Shown: positions 20,268 to 29,498, counted from the first letter of the stretch. The stretch is 64,000 bases of DNA from Gammaproteobacteria bacterium (GCA_030429665.1 JAUIEZ010000001.1:1-64000), one strand, 5' to 3'. Made by a program: numbers and translations. The notes: generated from the sequence alone by a model not told the origin.

Positions 20268-21160
20268 GCGACCGACAGCGCCTCGATGCGCCGCTGACGC
20301 GGGTGAACGCCGGCGGCGTCGATCTCGCCTGCCTCGACGCCGGAGAAGGCCTGCCGGTAGTCTGCATTCACGGCTGGCCGGAACACAGCTGGTGCTGGCG
20401 CCGGCTCGCCGCACGGCTGGTGGACGATTACCGTGTCGTTGCCCCGGACCTGCGCGGATTCGGCGATTCGCCGGTGACCGCCTCGGGTTTCGACAAGAAG
20501 ACCTTGGCCGCCGACGTCGCGTCGCTGATCGAAACGCTCGACGCCTCGCCCTGCGTACTCGTCGGTCACGACTGGGGGGCGCCGGTCGCTTACCGGCTGG
20601 CGCTGGACTATCCGCAGCACGTCCGGGCGCTGGTGATCATGAACGGGCGCATGCCGCTGATCGCCAGCCATACGTCGCTGATCTACGAGCCGCGACTGTC
20701 CGCCGAACGTTGGTACTTTCACTTCAACCGGTTGCCCGACCTTCCCGAACTCATGATCAGTGGGGCCATGCGATCATTCTTTGACTACATGCTATTGCAT
20801 TGGTCGGCGGGCGAGCGGGTCTTCGATGACGAGGATCTCGACGAGATCGTGCGTGTCAACGCGCGGCCCGACGGCTTGAAGGCGGGACTCGGGCTGTATC
20901 GTACCGCCACGGAGCCGGACGCCGAGGATTGGCGCGAACACGAAGGCGCGCGTATCGAGGTACCCAACCTTGTGCTCTGGGGAACGCGCGACCCGGTGCT
21001 CACCGTCGATTACCTGGACGGTCTCGACACCGTCACCCCGGACCTCGAGGTCCACCGAAACGACCGCGCCGGGCATTTCATCCAGGAGCAGGCGCCGGCC
21101 TGGTGCGCCGAGCGCATGATCGACTTCATCGGGCGTCGGGTGTCGTCACGGCCGACGTGA
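20264..21160 (+). CDS. Alpha/beta-hydrolase, epoxide hydrolase/haloalkane dehalogenase-like
   Basis: IHGWPEHSWCWRRL oxyanion motif, VGHDWGAPVAYRLAL Asp nucleophile, GHFIQEQAP catalytic His; ATGA overlap with the upstream gene. Confidence 0.85.
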   Translation: MSDRQRLDAPLTRVNAGGVDLACLDAGEGLPVVCIHGWPEHSWCWRRLAARLVDDYRVVAPDLRGFGDSPVTASGFDKKTLAADVASLIETLDASPCVLVGHDWGAPVAYRLALDYPQHVRALVIMNGRMPLIASHTSLIYEPRLSAERWYFHFNRLPDLPELMISGAMRSFFDYMLLHWSAGERVFDDEDLDEIVRVNARPDGLKAGLGLYRTATEPDAEDWREHEGARIEVPNLVLWGTRDPVLTVDYLDGLDTVTPDLEVHRNDRAGHFIQEQAPAWCAERMIDFIGRRVSSRPT

Positions 21161-21172
21161 CGACACCGCGGT

Positions 21173-21565
21173 CTATGAGGCGTCGGTGTCGTTGTCGAGC
21201 AGGCGCCACCGATGTCCGCAACGGCACGTGACGGCGAGTCCCGGTGCCGCGGAATCCACCTCGAACAGGCCGTTGCCGCCGCAACTCGTGCAGACGGCGC
21301 GACTGGCACAGGCCTGGGCGCGCAGCCACCCGTGGCGAAACCGCCGCCAGGAAACGAATGCCAGCAATCCGAGCAGGTAGAGGACCAGCAAGGTAACGAG
21401 CGGCGTCAGTCCCGGCGTGCGCAACCCGACCGCCTCGAGCACGCCCGCGAACACGGCACCGCAGGCGAAGCAAACCGCCAACCACGCGAAGCTCGCGTAA
21501 AGCTGTCGCTCGTACCAGCGGCGAAACACCACGGGGCCGCCTCCCGGGCGGGACGACGTAGTCAT
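21173..21565 (-). CDS. Small two-TM protein with C-terminal Cys-rich zinc-ribbon-like region
   Basis: Two hydrophobic segments, then CTSCGGNGLFEVDSAAPGLAVTCRCGHRWRL. Confidence 0.55.
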   Translation of the reverse strand: MTTSSRPGGGPVVFRRWYERQLYASFAWLAVCFACGAVFAGVLEAVGLRTPGLTPLVTLLVLYLLGLLAFVSWRRFRHGWLRAQACASRAVCTSCGGNGLFEVDSAAPGLAVTCRCGHRWRLLDNDTDAS

Positions 21566-21757
21566 GACAGGACGCAGTATACGCGTCGTCCTGGCGCCGT
21601 TGCAGGTTCGCCCCGACGCGACATTGCGCCACCCGGGGGTCGATGCGCGCGCTGAAAGGCAATTGCCACGAAGTTGCCGACACTTCGACGATGCCCCGAC
21701 CGATGCGCCCGGCGTCGGCCCCGGGCGCATCGACATTAACGCGCGGCGAAGACCGGC

Positions 21758-22195
21758 CTAGACCACCAGGGTCGGGCAGTGGGACAGGCTGGTAACCTTG
21801 TGCGAGACGCTGCCGAGCAGGTATCCCTCGACATCGCCAAGCCCCCGACTGCCGAGAACGATCAGGCCGATGTGCTTGTCCTCGGCAAAACTGACGATCG
21901 TGCGAGCCGGCGGCCCGCTCTTCACGAAGCCTCGCACGCTTGGCGAACCGCACTTCTTGGCCAGGCGCTTGGCCCGGTCCACCACGCCCGTGGCGTATTC
22001 CCGCATGGAGTCGTCAAGGTTTTCCGGCTTCTCGGGCCGCACCATGGACATCGACGCCTCCAGCAGGCTGTAGTGACGATAGACGCAGAGCAGGAAAAGC
22101 TCCGCGTCGCACTTTTTCTGCAACTCCACGGCCATTTCGACCGCGGCCATCGCCCGGTCCGAGCCGTCGACGGGGACCAGTATTCGTTCAAACAT
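21758..22195 (-). CDS. teaD: Universal stress protein (UspA), TeaD-like
   Basis: MFERILVPVDGSDRAMAAV, GLIVLGSRGLGDVEGYLLGSVSHKV (G-X2-G-X9-G-S ATP motif); directly downstream of TRAP genes. Confidence 0.75.
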   Translation of the reverse strand: MFERILVPVDGSDRAMAAVEMAVELQKKCDAELFLLCVYRHYSLLEASMSMVRPEKPENLDDSMREYATGVVDRAKRLAKKCGSPSVRGFVKSGPPARTIVSFAEDKHIGLIVLGSRGLGDVEGYLLGSVSHKVTSLSHCPTLVV

Positions 22196-22228
22196 GGGTG
22201 ATCTCCTCGTTGTCTGCGGATGCCGTCT

Positions 22229-23512
22229 CTACCTGAACGCCAGGTCGCGGAGGAACAACGCGATCTGCGGGAAGACGATCAGCAGCGCCGCCGCCAGGAG
22301 CAGCATGAATACAAACGGCGGCGTACCCTTGATCACGTCGATATACGGTCGCTTGAACACCGCGATGGCCGTGAAGATATCGCAGCCGAACGGCGGCGTC
22401 GCCGAACCGATTGCCACCTGCAGCGTGATAATGGTGCCGACGAGGACCTTGTCCAACCCCACGGAATCAACCACGGGCGCGAAAATTGGCACCAGCACGA
22501 GGATGACCACGATGGGGTCGACGAACATGCAGCCGATAAAGAACGCGATGGAGATAACCACCAGCACGCCGGTCGGCCCCATGTCGGAGATGCCGACCGC
22601 GCCGAGCATCGCCTGAGGGATCTGCGCAAACGAGATCACCCAGGAAAACGCGGCGCCGGCGCCTACCAGGATGAACACGACCGCGGTAATCAGGCCGGTC
22701 GACTTGGCAATGCTGTAGATATCGGCCAGGCCGAGCTCGCGAAATACGATGAACTCCAGGATCACGGCGTACAACACGCAGGCGGCGGCCGCCTCGGTGG
22801 GACTGAACACGCCGCCATAAATTCCGCCGACGATGATGACGGGGAAGCCGAGCGGCCAGACGGCATCGCGAACCGCGACCAGTCGCTCACCCCAGGTGGC
22901 CTTGGGCTCGATGGGAACGTCCTTGATCTTCGCGTAGATGACGCTGTAGGTCGCGAAAAACACGAGGATCATCAGGCCCGGCCCCACGCCGGCAATGAAC
23001 AACTCGGCGATCGAAGTCTGTGACACCACGCCGTAGATAATCATGCCGATGCTTGGCGGAATCAGGAACGCGATATCGCTGGAGTTGATGATCAGGGCGA
23101 GAACGAATGAATCGTTGTAGCCCGCCTTGAGCATGCGGGGCCGAAGCGGCGAACCGACCGCCACCACCGTAGCCTGGGTGGAGCCGGACACCGCGCCGAA
23201 CAACGTGCAGGCGGTCGCGGTGCTCACGGCGAGACCGCCCCTGACGTGGCCGATGAACTTCATTACCATGTCGATCAACCGACCAGCCGACTGACCGCGG
23301 GTCATGATGTCGGCGGCAAGTATGAACATGGGCACGGCGATCAGCGACGCAGGGCGAATACCCGCCATGAATTGCTGGATCATGAATTGCATTTTGCCGA
23401 AGCCGCCAAAGCTCTCGTAGAAACCGATGAATGCCGCCACGATCAGCGGAATCATCATCGGAAACCCCAGAAGCAGCAAGGCGATCATCGTCACCATCAT
23501 TACGGTTGCCAT
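22229..23512 (-). CDS. teaC: TRAP transporter large permease, TeaC-like
   Basis: DctM signature: 12-TM, STATACTLFGAVSGSTQATVVAVG, PPSIGMIIYG, GGIYGGVFSPTEAAA. Confidence 0.85.
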   Translation of the reverse strand: MATVMMVTMIALLLLGFPMMIPLIVAAFIGFYESFGGFGKMQFMIQQFMAGIRPASLIAVPMFILAADIMTRGQSAGRLIDMVMKFIGHVRGGLAVSTATACTLFGAVSGSTQATVVAVGSPLRPRMLKAGYNDSFVLALIINSSDIAFLIPPSIGMIIYGVVSQTSIAELFIAGVGPGLMILVFFATYSVIYAKIKDVPIEPKATWGERLVAVRDAVWPLGFPVIIVGGIYGGVFSPTEAAAACVLYAVILEFIVFRELGLADIYSIAKSTGLITAVVFILVGAGAAFSWVISFAQIPQAMLGAVGISDMGPTGVLVVISIAFFIGCMFVDPIVVILVLVPIFAPVVDSVGLDKVLVGTIITLQVAIGSATPPFGCDIFTAIAVFKRPYIDVIKGTPPFVFMLLLAAALLIVFPQIALFLRDLAFR

Positions 23513-23530
23513 TGTCTTGTCCTCCGGGGT

Positions 23531-24103
23531 CTAGACTTCGACTTCTGTTTCTTCGTAGCCTTCCAGAACGTTCGTCGAAAGATAGATATCCTTCTCGATC
23601 AGGTTCTTTACCGCTGTCAGGGCGTACTGGATGCCGGTCACCAGGAAGCCTATGGGAGCCCACAGGTAGATCGTCCACACCGGAATCTGGAGGGACGGCA
23701 GCACGCGACCCTTTGACTGCAGGTCCATGATGTAGACGACGGCGTAGTAGCTGAGCGCAAACATCGCGATGGCGGTCACCACGGCGATGAAGATCATCAA
23801 TGCCTTGCGCAGGTTGAATGGAAGTGCATCGAAGATCGCGGACATTCGAATATGACGTCCGTGGCGCGCCGCATAACCGACGCCGGCAAACGTAATCAGG
23901 ATGATGATGATCCGGTTGACTTCCTCGGTGAAGAAGAAACTGTACTGGAACACGAACCGGCCGATCACGTTGGCGACGGTATTGATCGCCATCAGCAGTA
24001 CGCCTGCGGCCAGCAGGAAGGCTTCGATGTAGCTGATCGCGGTGTCGATGGAACCGAGAAACCCCGGCAGCGTGGATTGGTATCTTTCTTTGTTGTCGTT
24101 CAT
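23531..24103 (-). CDS. teaB: TRAP transporter small permease, TeaB-like
   Basis: DctQ pattern, four TM segments; between DctP and DctM genes. Confidence 0.8.
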   Translation of the reverse strand: MNDNKERYQSTLPGFLGSIDTAISYIEAFLLAAGVLLMAINTVANVIGRFVFQYSFFFTEEVNRIIIILITFAGVGYAARHGRHIRMSAIFDALPFNLRKALMIFIAVVTAIAMFALSYYAVVYIMDLQSKGRVLPSLQIPVWTIYLWAPIGFLVTGIQYALTAVKNLIEKDIYLSTNVLEGYEETEVEV

Positions 24104-24151
24104 CGTCGGGACCCTCCGGTCACTTGGCGGTTTTCACGACCCCGAATACGA

Positions 24152-24183
24152 CATGGGAGGCGGGTCTGGACCCGCCTCCCATG
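24152..24183. promoter_or_regulatory. 15-bp perfect-stem hairpin between teaA-like and teaB-like genes
   Basis: CATGGGAGGCGGGTC-TG-GACCCGCCTCCCATG. Confidence 0.85.
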
Positions 24184-24239
24184 CGACGACATCGATGGAA
24201 CGATGAAGTGTTGTCGAGTCGATCGAAGTCAGACCCGGG

Positions 24240-25256
24240 TCAGGACTTCGCGGCCTCGAGATCCTTCTTCATCTGCTCCAGTATAGCCTTGCCGCCTTCA
24301 CCGGTCATTTCGATGAACTTGTCCTCCACCTGCTTGGCGGCCTCCATGAAACACGACTGTTCCTCTTCGCTCAACCGGGTGATGGTGACGTCGGGTGCAT
24401 CGTTCCGGATCTTGTCCAACTCGCGCTCGTTGGCCATTTTCTGGAACTCGACCGTGTGCTCGAAGGCCACGTCGGCCGCATCCTCGATGAGCTGACGGGT
24501 CTCGTCGTCGAGGCCATCGTAGAAGTCCTTGTTGGCCATCACCGCGGTGGTGAACTGGTTGTGTCCGGTGTAGGTAATGTGGTTGATCACCTCGTACAGG
24601 CCGGTCGAGTACAACCAGAACGCCGGGTTTTCCTGTCCCTGGATGATGTTGGTCTGCAGTGCGCCGTACACCTCGCCCCACGGCAGCGGGGTCGGCGTGG
24701 CGCCGAAGGCCTTGTAGGACTCCACCAGCAGCGGATTGGTCATGACGCGAAACTTGACCTCGTCGAGATCGTCACAACCGGCGAGCGGTTCCTTGGTGGT
24801 CATCGCCATCTCGCCTTCGGGGAACATCTCCAGCAACTCCAGCCCTTGATCGGCGTAAAGCGCCTCGAAGTCCTCGTGGATGGCCTTGCTTTCCTTGAAG
24901 AACCTGGAGAGTTGGTCCTGGTCCTGGGGCAGCAGGTACGGCACGAAAAACACCTGTGCCTCGGGAATCAGCGACCCGGTGAAACCGGGCGACTGGTCGA
25001 CGAATTGAAGAATGCCGGCCTGGGTCTGCTCCATGATATCGGCGGATTCACCCAGCGTGCCGTAGGGAAACAACTGGATGGTGTGATCGGAATTGGCCTC
25101 GATGTGTTCCTTGAATTTCTGCGCGAACACACCCTGCACGTCTTCGAGCGCCTCTTCCATGGCATATTTCCAGGTGGCGGCCTGCGCCGCGCTTCCCACC
25201 AGCAAGGCGGAACCGAACAACGTGGTCAACGCGACTGAAACGAGCGATTTTCTCAT
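24240..25256 (-). CDS. teaA: TRAP substrate-binding protein, ectoine-binding TeaA-like
   Basis: NSDHTIQLFPYGTLGESADIMEQTQAGILQFVDQSPGFTGSLIPEAQVFFVPYL and YKAFGATPTPLPWGEVYGALQTNIIQGQENPAFW closely resemble recalled Halomonas TeaA. Confidence 0.75.
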   Translation of the reverse strand: MRKSLVSVALTTLFGSALLVGSAAQAATWKYAMEEALEDVQGVFAQKFKEHIEANSDHTIQLFPYGTLGESADIMEQTQAGILQFVDQSPGFTGSLIPEAQVFFVPYLLPQDQDQLSRFFKESKAIHEDFEALYADQGLELLEMFPEGEMAMTTKEPLAGCDDLDEVKFRVMTNPLLVESYKAFGATPTPLPWGEVYGALQTNIIQGQENPAFWLYSTGLYEVINHITYTGHNQFTTAVMANKDFYDGLDDETRQLIEDAADVAFEHTVEFQKMANERELDKIRNDAPDVTITRLSEEEQSCFMEAAKQVEDKFIEMTGEGGKAILEQMKKDLEAAKS

Positions 25257-25692
25257 CTCCAAACTCCTCGTGTTTGTTTTTACCGGCACGGGGAAGCAGG
25301 CGAACGTGAATCGGCCGCCTGTGATACCCGCTTGACAGTTAAAGTCAAGGTACTCCATGGCACCTGTTTTTAGGCTATCGTGATTGATACACCCGAATCC
25401 ACATCTACGTCCAAAAAGAAAAAAAACGTCTTTTTTCCCAATTTTTTAGAAACTTTTTTTCTTCCGGATTGGGGCCATTCAGTCGATTCTTGTGTCCCTT
25501 TATACTTGCCCGAATCACCGATGTCGTTGGCCGCCATGCGGCGGGCCATGACACCGAGGTCGGCACGAATCGCCGTCGGTGCGACAATTGGTCGCCAACG
25601 CTCCACGAAATGAATCATTCCGCCGTCGAACGGTCTGACGTCAGTTCAAGCCAAACGCGGCGCGGACCTTCCGCCTCCCGCGTCACCGGGCG

Positions 25693-26322
25693 ATGATCGC
25701 GCCGATACCGGTTCGTTGCGCCTGCGGCAAGCTGAGTGGCACGCTCGGCCATCTGCCGGATCGTCGGATCAACCGCGTAGTGTGTTATTGCGACGACTGC
25801 CAGGCGTTCGCGCGGTGGCTCGGCGACGACGCCGGTATGCTCGACGAGCACGGCGGCAGCGAGATACTGCAGACATCGAGCGCGAACCTGGCGATCGAGT
25901 CGGGCGTCGACCGGCTCGCCTGCGTTCGGCTGACCCCTCGCGGGTTGATGCGATGGTATACATGTTGCTGCCGTACCGCCGTCGGCAACACGCTGGCCAT
26001 GAGCGGCGTTCCCTTCGTCGGCGTATTGCATACCTGCCTGGCGCTGCCGGGCCGGGAACCGGACAGAACCCGGGTCGCGGGGCCGCTGTCGGATAGACTT
26101 CACGGACGCTACGCGCTCGGTGACTGCGACGGGCTGGACGTTCATCCGCACATGCCGATCGGCTACGCGGCCCGCCTCGCCCGCCTGATCGCCGTCGCGC
26201 GCTTGCGCGGCGATCATCGAAGATCGCCGTTTTTCGACGCCGTGACCGGTGCGCCCCGCGTCGGCGCGCATGTCCTGGCCCCGGCACGGCTAAAAGCGTT
26301 GAAGCGCGTCGCCGACCGATGA
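25693..26322 (+). CDS. Cys-rich GFA-like / DUF6151-type protein
   Basis: CACGKLSG...CYCDDCQAFARWL...CCCRTAVGNTL putative zinc site. Confidence 0.6.
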   Translation: MIAPIPVRCACGKLSGTLGHLPDRRINRVVCYCDDCQAFARWLGDDAGMLDEHGGSEILQTSSANLAIESGVDRLACVRLTPRGLMRWYTCCCRTAVGNTLAMSGVPFVGVLHTCLALPGREPDRTRVAGPLSDRLHGRYALGDCDGLDVHPHMPIGYAARLARLIAVARLRGDHRRSPFFDAVTGAPRVGAHVLAPARLKALKRVADR

Positions 26323-26440
26323 TCGCGAGTCCCGGAATTCCGCGACGATCGCGTCGCCCGGCATCGCTCCCCCCGGAGACGGTTCAGCCTGGCCGGGGCG
26401 TGATGGCCACGCGCGGTGCAGACGATACCGAACGAGGTAA

Positions 26441-27073
26441 TTGCCGATGCTGCCCTGCAAGGAAGTCGTGAGATTGCTCGAGCCGGCGTATCGTTGCGCC
26501 GGTTTCGACGACGCGTGCGTTGCCCTCACCTGGGCGCCCGAGCGCGGCTTCGTGCCGCGGGGCTACTGCGGCACCACCGGGATGCCCGGTGACGTACGCC
26601 TCGTCCTGGTCCTCGACCAACCCGGTGAGCCGCGATCCGACGCGGCGATCGACGCCAACGCGGCGCCGCAGGAAATCATCGGCGGCGTGTGCCGCGACCT
26701 GTACATTGGTCTCACGCAGCGCCGCGACCAGTTCTGCAGCAATCTCAGGTTCTTGCTCTCCCGCTGTTTTCCGGGAGTCAGCCTGGAGGAACAACTTCGC
26801 TTCACCTGGATCACCTGCTCGGTACTGTGCTCGGCCCCGGCGGGCGATCACGTGCCGCCCGGCGCGTCGCTCGAATGTCGCGGACGATTTCTCGAGCGGC
26901 AACTGGCCCTGTTTTCCGGCGCCAGCGTGGTCGCGCTCGGCGCACTCGCCGCCAAGCGGCTCAAGGGATATCCCGGTCTGCTCGAGGCCGCCGATCCCGC
27001 GCCGCCGGCTTGCAACCAGCCCGAGGCCCGCGCCAGCTGGGTGCGGCTCGGCGTGCGCTTCGCCGGCCACTGA
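26441..27073 (+). CDS. Uracil-DNA glycosylase-superfamily-like protein (tentative)
   Basis: RLVLVLDQPGEP...FCSNLRFLLSRCFPG...FTWITCSVLCSAP...FLERQLALFSGASVVALGALAAKRL, UDG-like order of segments. Confidence 0.4.
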   Translation: MPMLPCKEVVRLLEPAYRCAGFDDACVALTWAPERGFVPRGYCGTTGMPGDVRLVLVLDQPGEPRSDAAIDANAAPQEIIGGVCRDLYIGLTQRRDQFCSNLRFLLSRCFPGVSLEEQLRFTWITCSVLCSAPAGDHVPPGASLECRGRFLERQLALFSGASVVALGALAAKRLKGYPGLLEAADPAPPACNQPEARASWVRLGVRFAGH

Positions 27074-27121
27074 ACGGCGATGCCACGAAACGCCTTGCCG
27101 CGATGCGGATTCGCGCCCGTA

Positions 27122-27175
27122 TTGACACGGCGCAAGGGGGCAGGTAAAACACGCCGGCCATCTAATTAGATATCT
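27122..27175 (+). promoter_or_regulatory. Candidate sigma70-type promoter with overlapping palindromic operator
   Basis: TTGACA (27122-27127), 17 nt, TAAAAC (27145-27150); then ATCTAATTAGAT (27160-27171) and AGATATCT (27168-27175) palindromes; GGAGG before GTG at 27196. Confidence 0.5.
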
Positions 27176-27195
27176 AAGTTTTACTGGAGGAGCCC

Positions 27196-28365
27196 GTGTA
27201 CGGTATCGATGGCGAATTCCTGGGCCGAGGCCTGGCAACGCGAGAACCGCTTGAAACGACACGCGTCGAGAATCGCTTCGCGGCCTACGACGTGTTTTGC
27301 CGGGTCTTTGCCATTCGGCCCGACGACAAGATCTTGATTCTCGCCGACAAGAAGCTCGATCCGCGCGTCATCTCCGCGATCCTCGGCATCGCCAAGTCCC
27401 GCGGCGCCGCCGAGCCGCTGGTGCTCATGGCCCATACCACGCAGATTGCCGAGATGCCCGAGTGGGCCAAGCCCCACCTGGAGGCGGCGACCTTCGTCGT
27501 CTCCACCTGGTTCTGCTCGGTGATCGATCCCTTCGCGATCCGCATGCGTCGCGAACGCGGCCAGCGTTGGATCAAGATCACCTATTTCCGGAACCTGGAC
27601 CTGCTCGACACCGAGCAGGCGCGCTTCGCACCGGAACTGCTCGGCGAAATCATTCGCGGCACGGCGCGGCAGTACCCGCGGGGCGTCGACTTCGACATGC
27701 AATTCAGCGACCCGAGGGGCACCGAGCTGACCATCAACGTCAACGCCGAAATGGTGGACAACCTGCTCGAGACCACCCGCTGGAAGGGCGAGATGATCGC
27801 CGAGAATCCGGGCTGCTACGTGCACTACCTGCCGTGTCACGGCCCCAACGTCTACGACCGCACCATGGTCCGCAACGACGATTCGGTGATCGTGCCCATC
27901 AACGGCAAGCTGTACCCGCAGTGGGCGGTGGGCTTCGAGCGACCTTTCTCCGAAAGCATCGAAGTAGTTTTCGCCGACGACCGCATCGTCGAGGTAAATG
28001 GCGTTGGTCCGGACGCGGAGATTCTGCGCGACATGCTCGTCGGCGGCGTACTGATCGAACTCGGCTGCGGATTCAACCCCAAGGCGCCGCGTTACGAAGT
28101 GTATCCGGCCGGCTCCAATTCGCCGGGCGTGCTGCACTTCGGCATCGACCTGGCGAAGCCCAGCGACTACATCCGGCGCAAGATGCCCGAATGGGAAGAG
28201 CCGCCGATCCACATGGATCTCATCGTCTTCGACATGACGTTGACGGCCGGCGACAACAAGCTCATCGACGGCGGCTACCTGACGTCTCTCGACGACCCGC
28301 AAGTTCGCGAGTTCGCGCGACGCTATGGCGACGACGTGGACCTGCTGGAAAACTGGCCCGACTGA
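27196..28365 (+). CDS. M29 aminopeptidase / 2,5-dihydroxypyridine 5,6-dioxygenase (NicX)-like protein
   Basis: GVLIELGCGFNPKAPR...GVLHFGID...PPIHMDLIVFDMTLTAGDNKLIDGG matches the M29/NicX C-terminal metal region. Confidence 0.65.
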   Translation: MYGIDGEFLGRGLATREPLETTRVENRFAAYDVFCRVFAIRPDDKILILADKKLDPRVISAILGIAKSRGAAEPLVLMAHTTQIAEMPEWAKPHLEAATFVVSTWFCSVIDPFAIRMRRERGQRWIKITYFRNLDLLDTEQARFAPELLGEIIRGTARQYPRGVDFDMQFSDPRGTELTINVNAEMVDNLLETTRWKGEMIAENPGCYVHYLPCHGPNVYDRTMVRNDDSVIVPINGKLYPQWAVGFERPFSESIEVVFADDRIVEVNGVGPDAEILRDMLVGGVLIELGCGFNPKAPRYEVYPAGSNSPGVLHFGIDLAKPSDYIRRKMPEWEEPPIHMDLIVFDMTLTAGDNKLIDGGYLTSLDDPQVREFARRYGDDVDLLENWPD

Positions 28366-28442
28366 CGGCCTACCTCAACACGACGAGGCGCGTTTCGCGC
28401 AGCGACGATTTCCCGCGCCACTGTACCCTTAGGAGACAATCA

Positions 28443-29498
28443 ATGAATCGACTGACCACCACCGTGATCGCCGGCGCGCTGCTGGCCTTCGGCACCGACG
28501 CCATGTCGCAGACCGTTATTCGCTTCGCCGAGTTCGGTCCCAACCGCGGCGCCCGCGCCGAGGCCCTGCAATGGTGGGCGGACCAGATCGCCAGCCGCTC
28601 GGGCGGCTCGCTCGAGGTCGAGTTCCACTGGGGCAAGGCGCTGCTGGGCACCAAGGCGGTGCTGGGCGGCGTGGCCGACGGCGTCGCCGACGCCGGATCG
28701 ATCATCGGCTTCTTCACGCCGAAGGAGCTTCGCGGCTACAACATCGGCGACCTGCCCGTGGAGAACTCGGACGAATGGGTGGGCATGCGCGCGCTGTACG
28801 ATTTCGCCAACGAGAATGCCGCCATGCGCGCCGAGTTCGACGCCGCGGGCGTCACCTACATGACCAACTACACCACCGGGCCGATCCAGCTCATCTGCAA
28901 GTCGCCGAAGGAAGGCGTCGACGACCTGCAGGGCGTTAAGGTGCGCGCTTCCGGACCCTACGGCAAGGCCCTTGCCGCCCTCGGCGCGGACGTGCAGCGC
29001 ATGGGCCAGGGCGAGGTTTACCAGGCGCTCGACAGCGGGCTGATCGAGTGCAACCAGAACTACTACTACTCGATGAAGGCCTACAAGCAGTACGAGGTGG
29101 CGAGCCACGTCGTCGAACTGGACTGGGGCCAGAACATGTCCTTCGGCATCGTCATGAACAAGTTTGTCTGGGATGGCCTCTCCGACGCCGACAAGGCGGT
29201 GCTCACCGAGGTCAACTCCGATTTCATCGATCACATGGCGCGGATCATGATCGAGGACATGGCCAAGGACAAGGCGGAGATGATCGAGGGCATCGACGGC
29301 CATTCCATCACCGTGAGCATGTTCTCCGAGGCGGACCGCGCGAAGCTGCTGGCTGCCGGCAAGGAACAGGTCGATGCGTGGGTGGCGGACGCCGACGCCG
29401 AAGGTCATGACGGAGCGGCCATGCTCGCGGACTACCAGTCCCGCATCGACAAGCATGCCGCGGAACTCGACGCCAAGGGCTATCCTTGGAACCGTTAG
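28443..29498 (+). CDS. TRAP transporter substrate-binding protein (DctP family)
   Basis: Signal peptide, FHWGKALLGTKAVLGGVADGVAD, GVKVRASGPYGKALAALGADVQRMGQGEVYQALDSGLIECNQ. Confidence 0.88.
   Translation: MNRLTTTVIAGALLAFGTDAMSQTVIRFAEFGPNRGARAEALQWWADQIASRSGGSLEVEFHWGKALLGTKAVLGGVADGVADAGSIIGFFTPKELRGYNIGDLPVENSDEWVGMRALYDFANENAAMRAEFDAAGVTYMTNYTTGPIQLICKSPKEGVDDLQGVKVRASGPYGKALAALGADVQRMGQGEVYQALDSGLIECNQNYYYSMKAYKQYEVASHVVELDWGQNMSFGIVMNKFVWDGLSDADKAVLTEVNSDFIDHMARIMIEDMAKDKAEMIEGIDGHSITVSMFSEADRAKLLAAGKEQVDAWVADADAEGHDGAAMLADYQSRIDKHAAELDAKGYPWNR

Noticed and set aside
27297-28442. 5' extension of the dctP frame (track ORF 27297-29498)
   Set aside because: Out-of-frame reading through the NicX/M29-like gene; signal peptide begins at ATG 28443.
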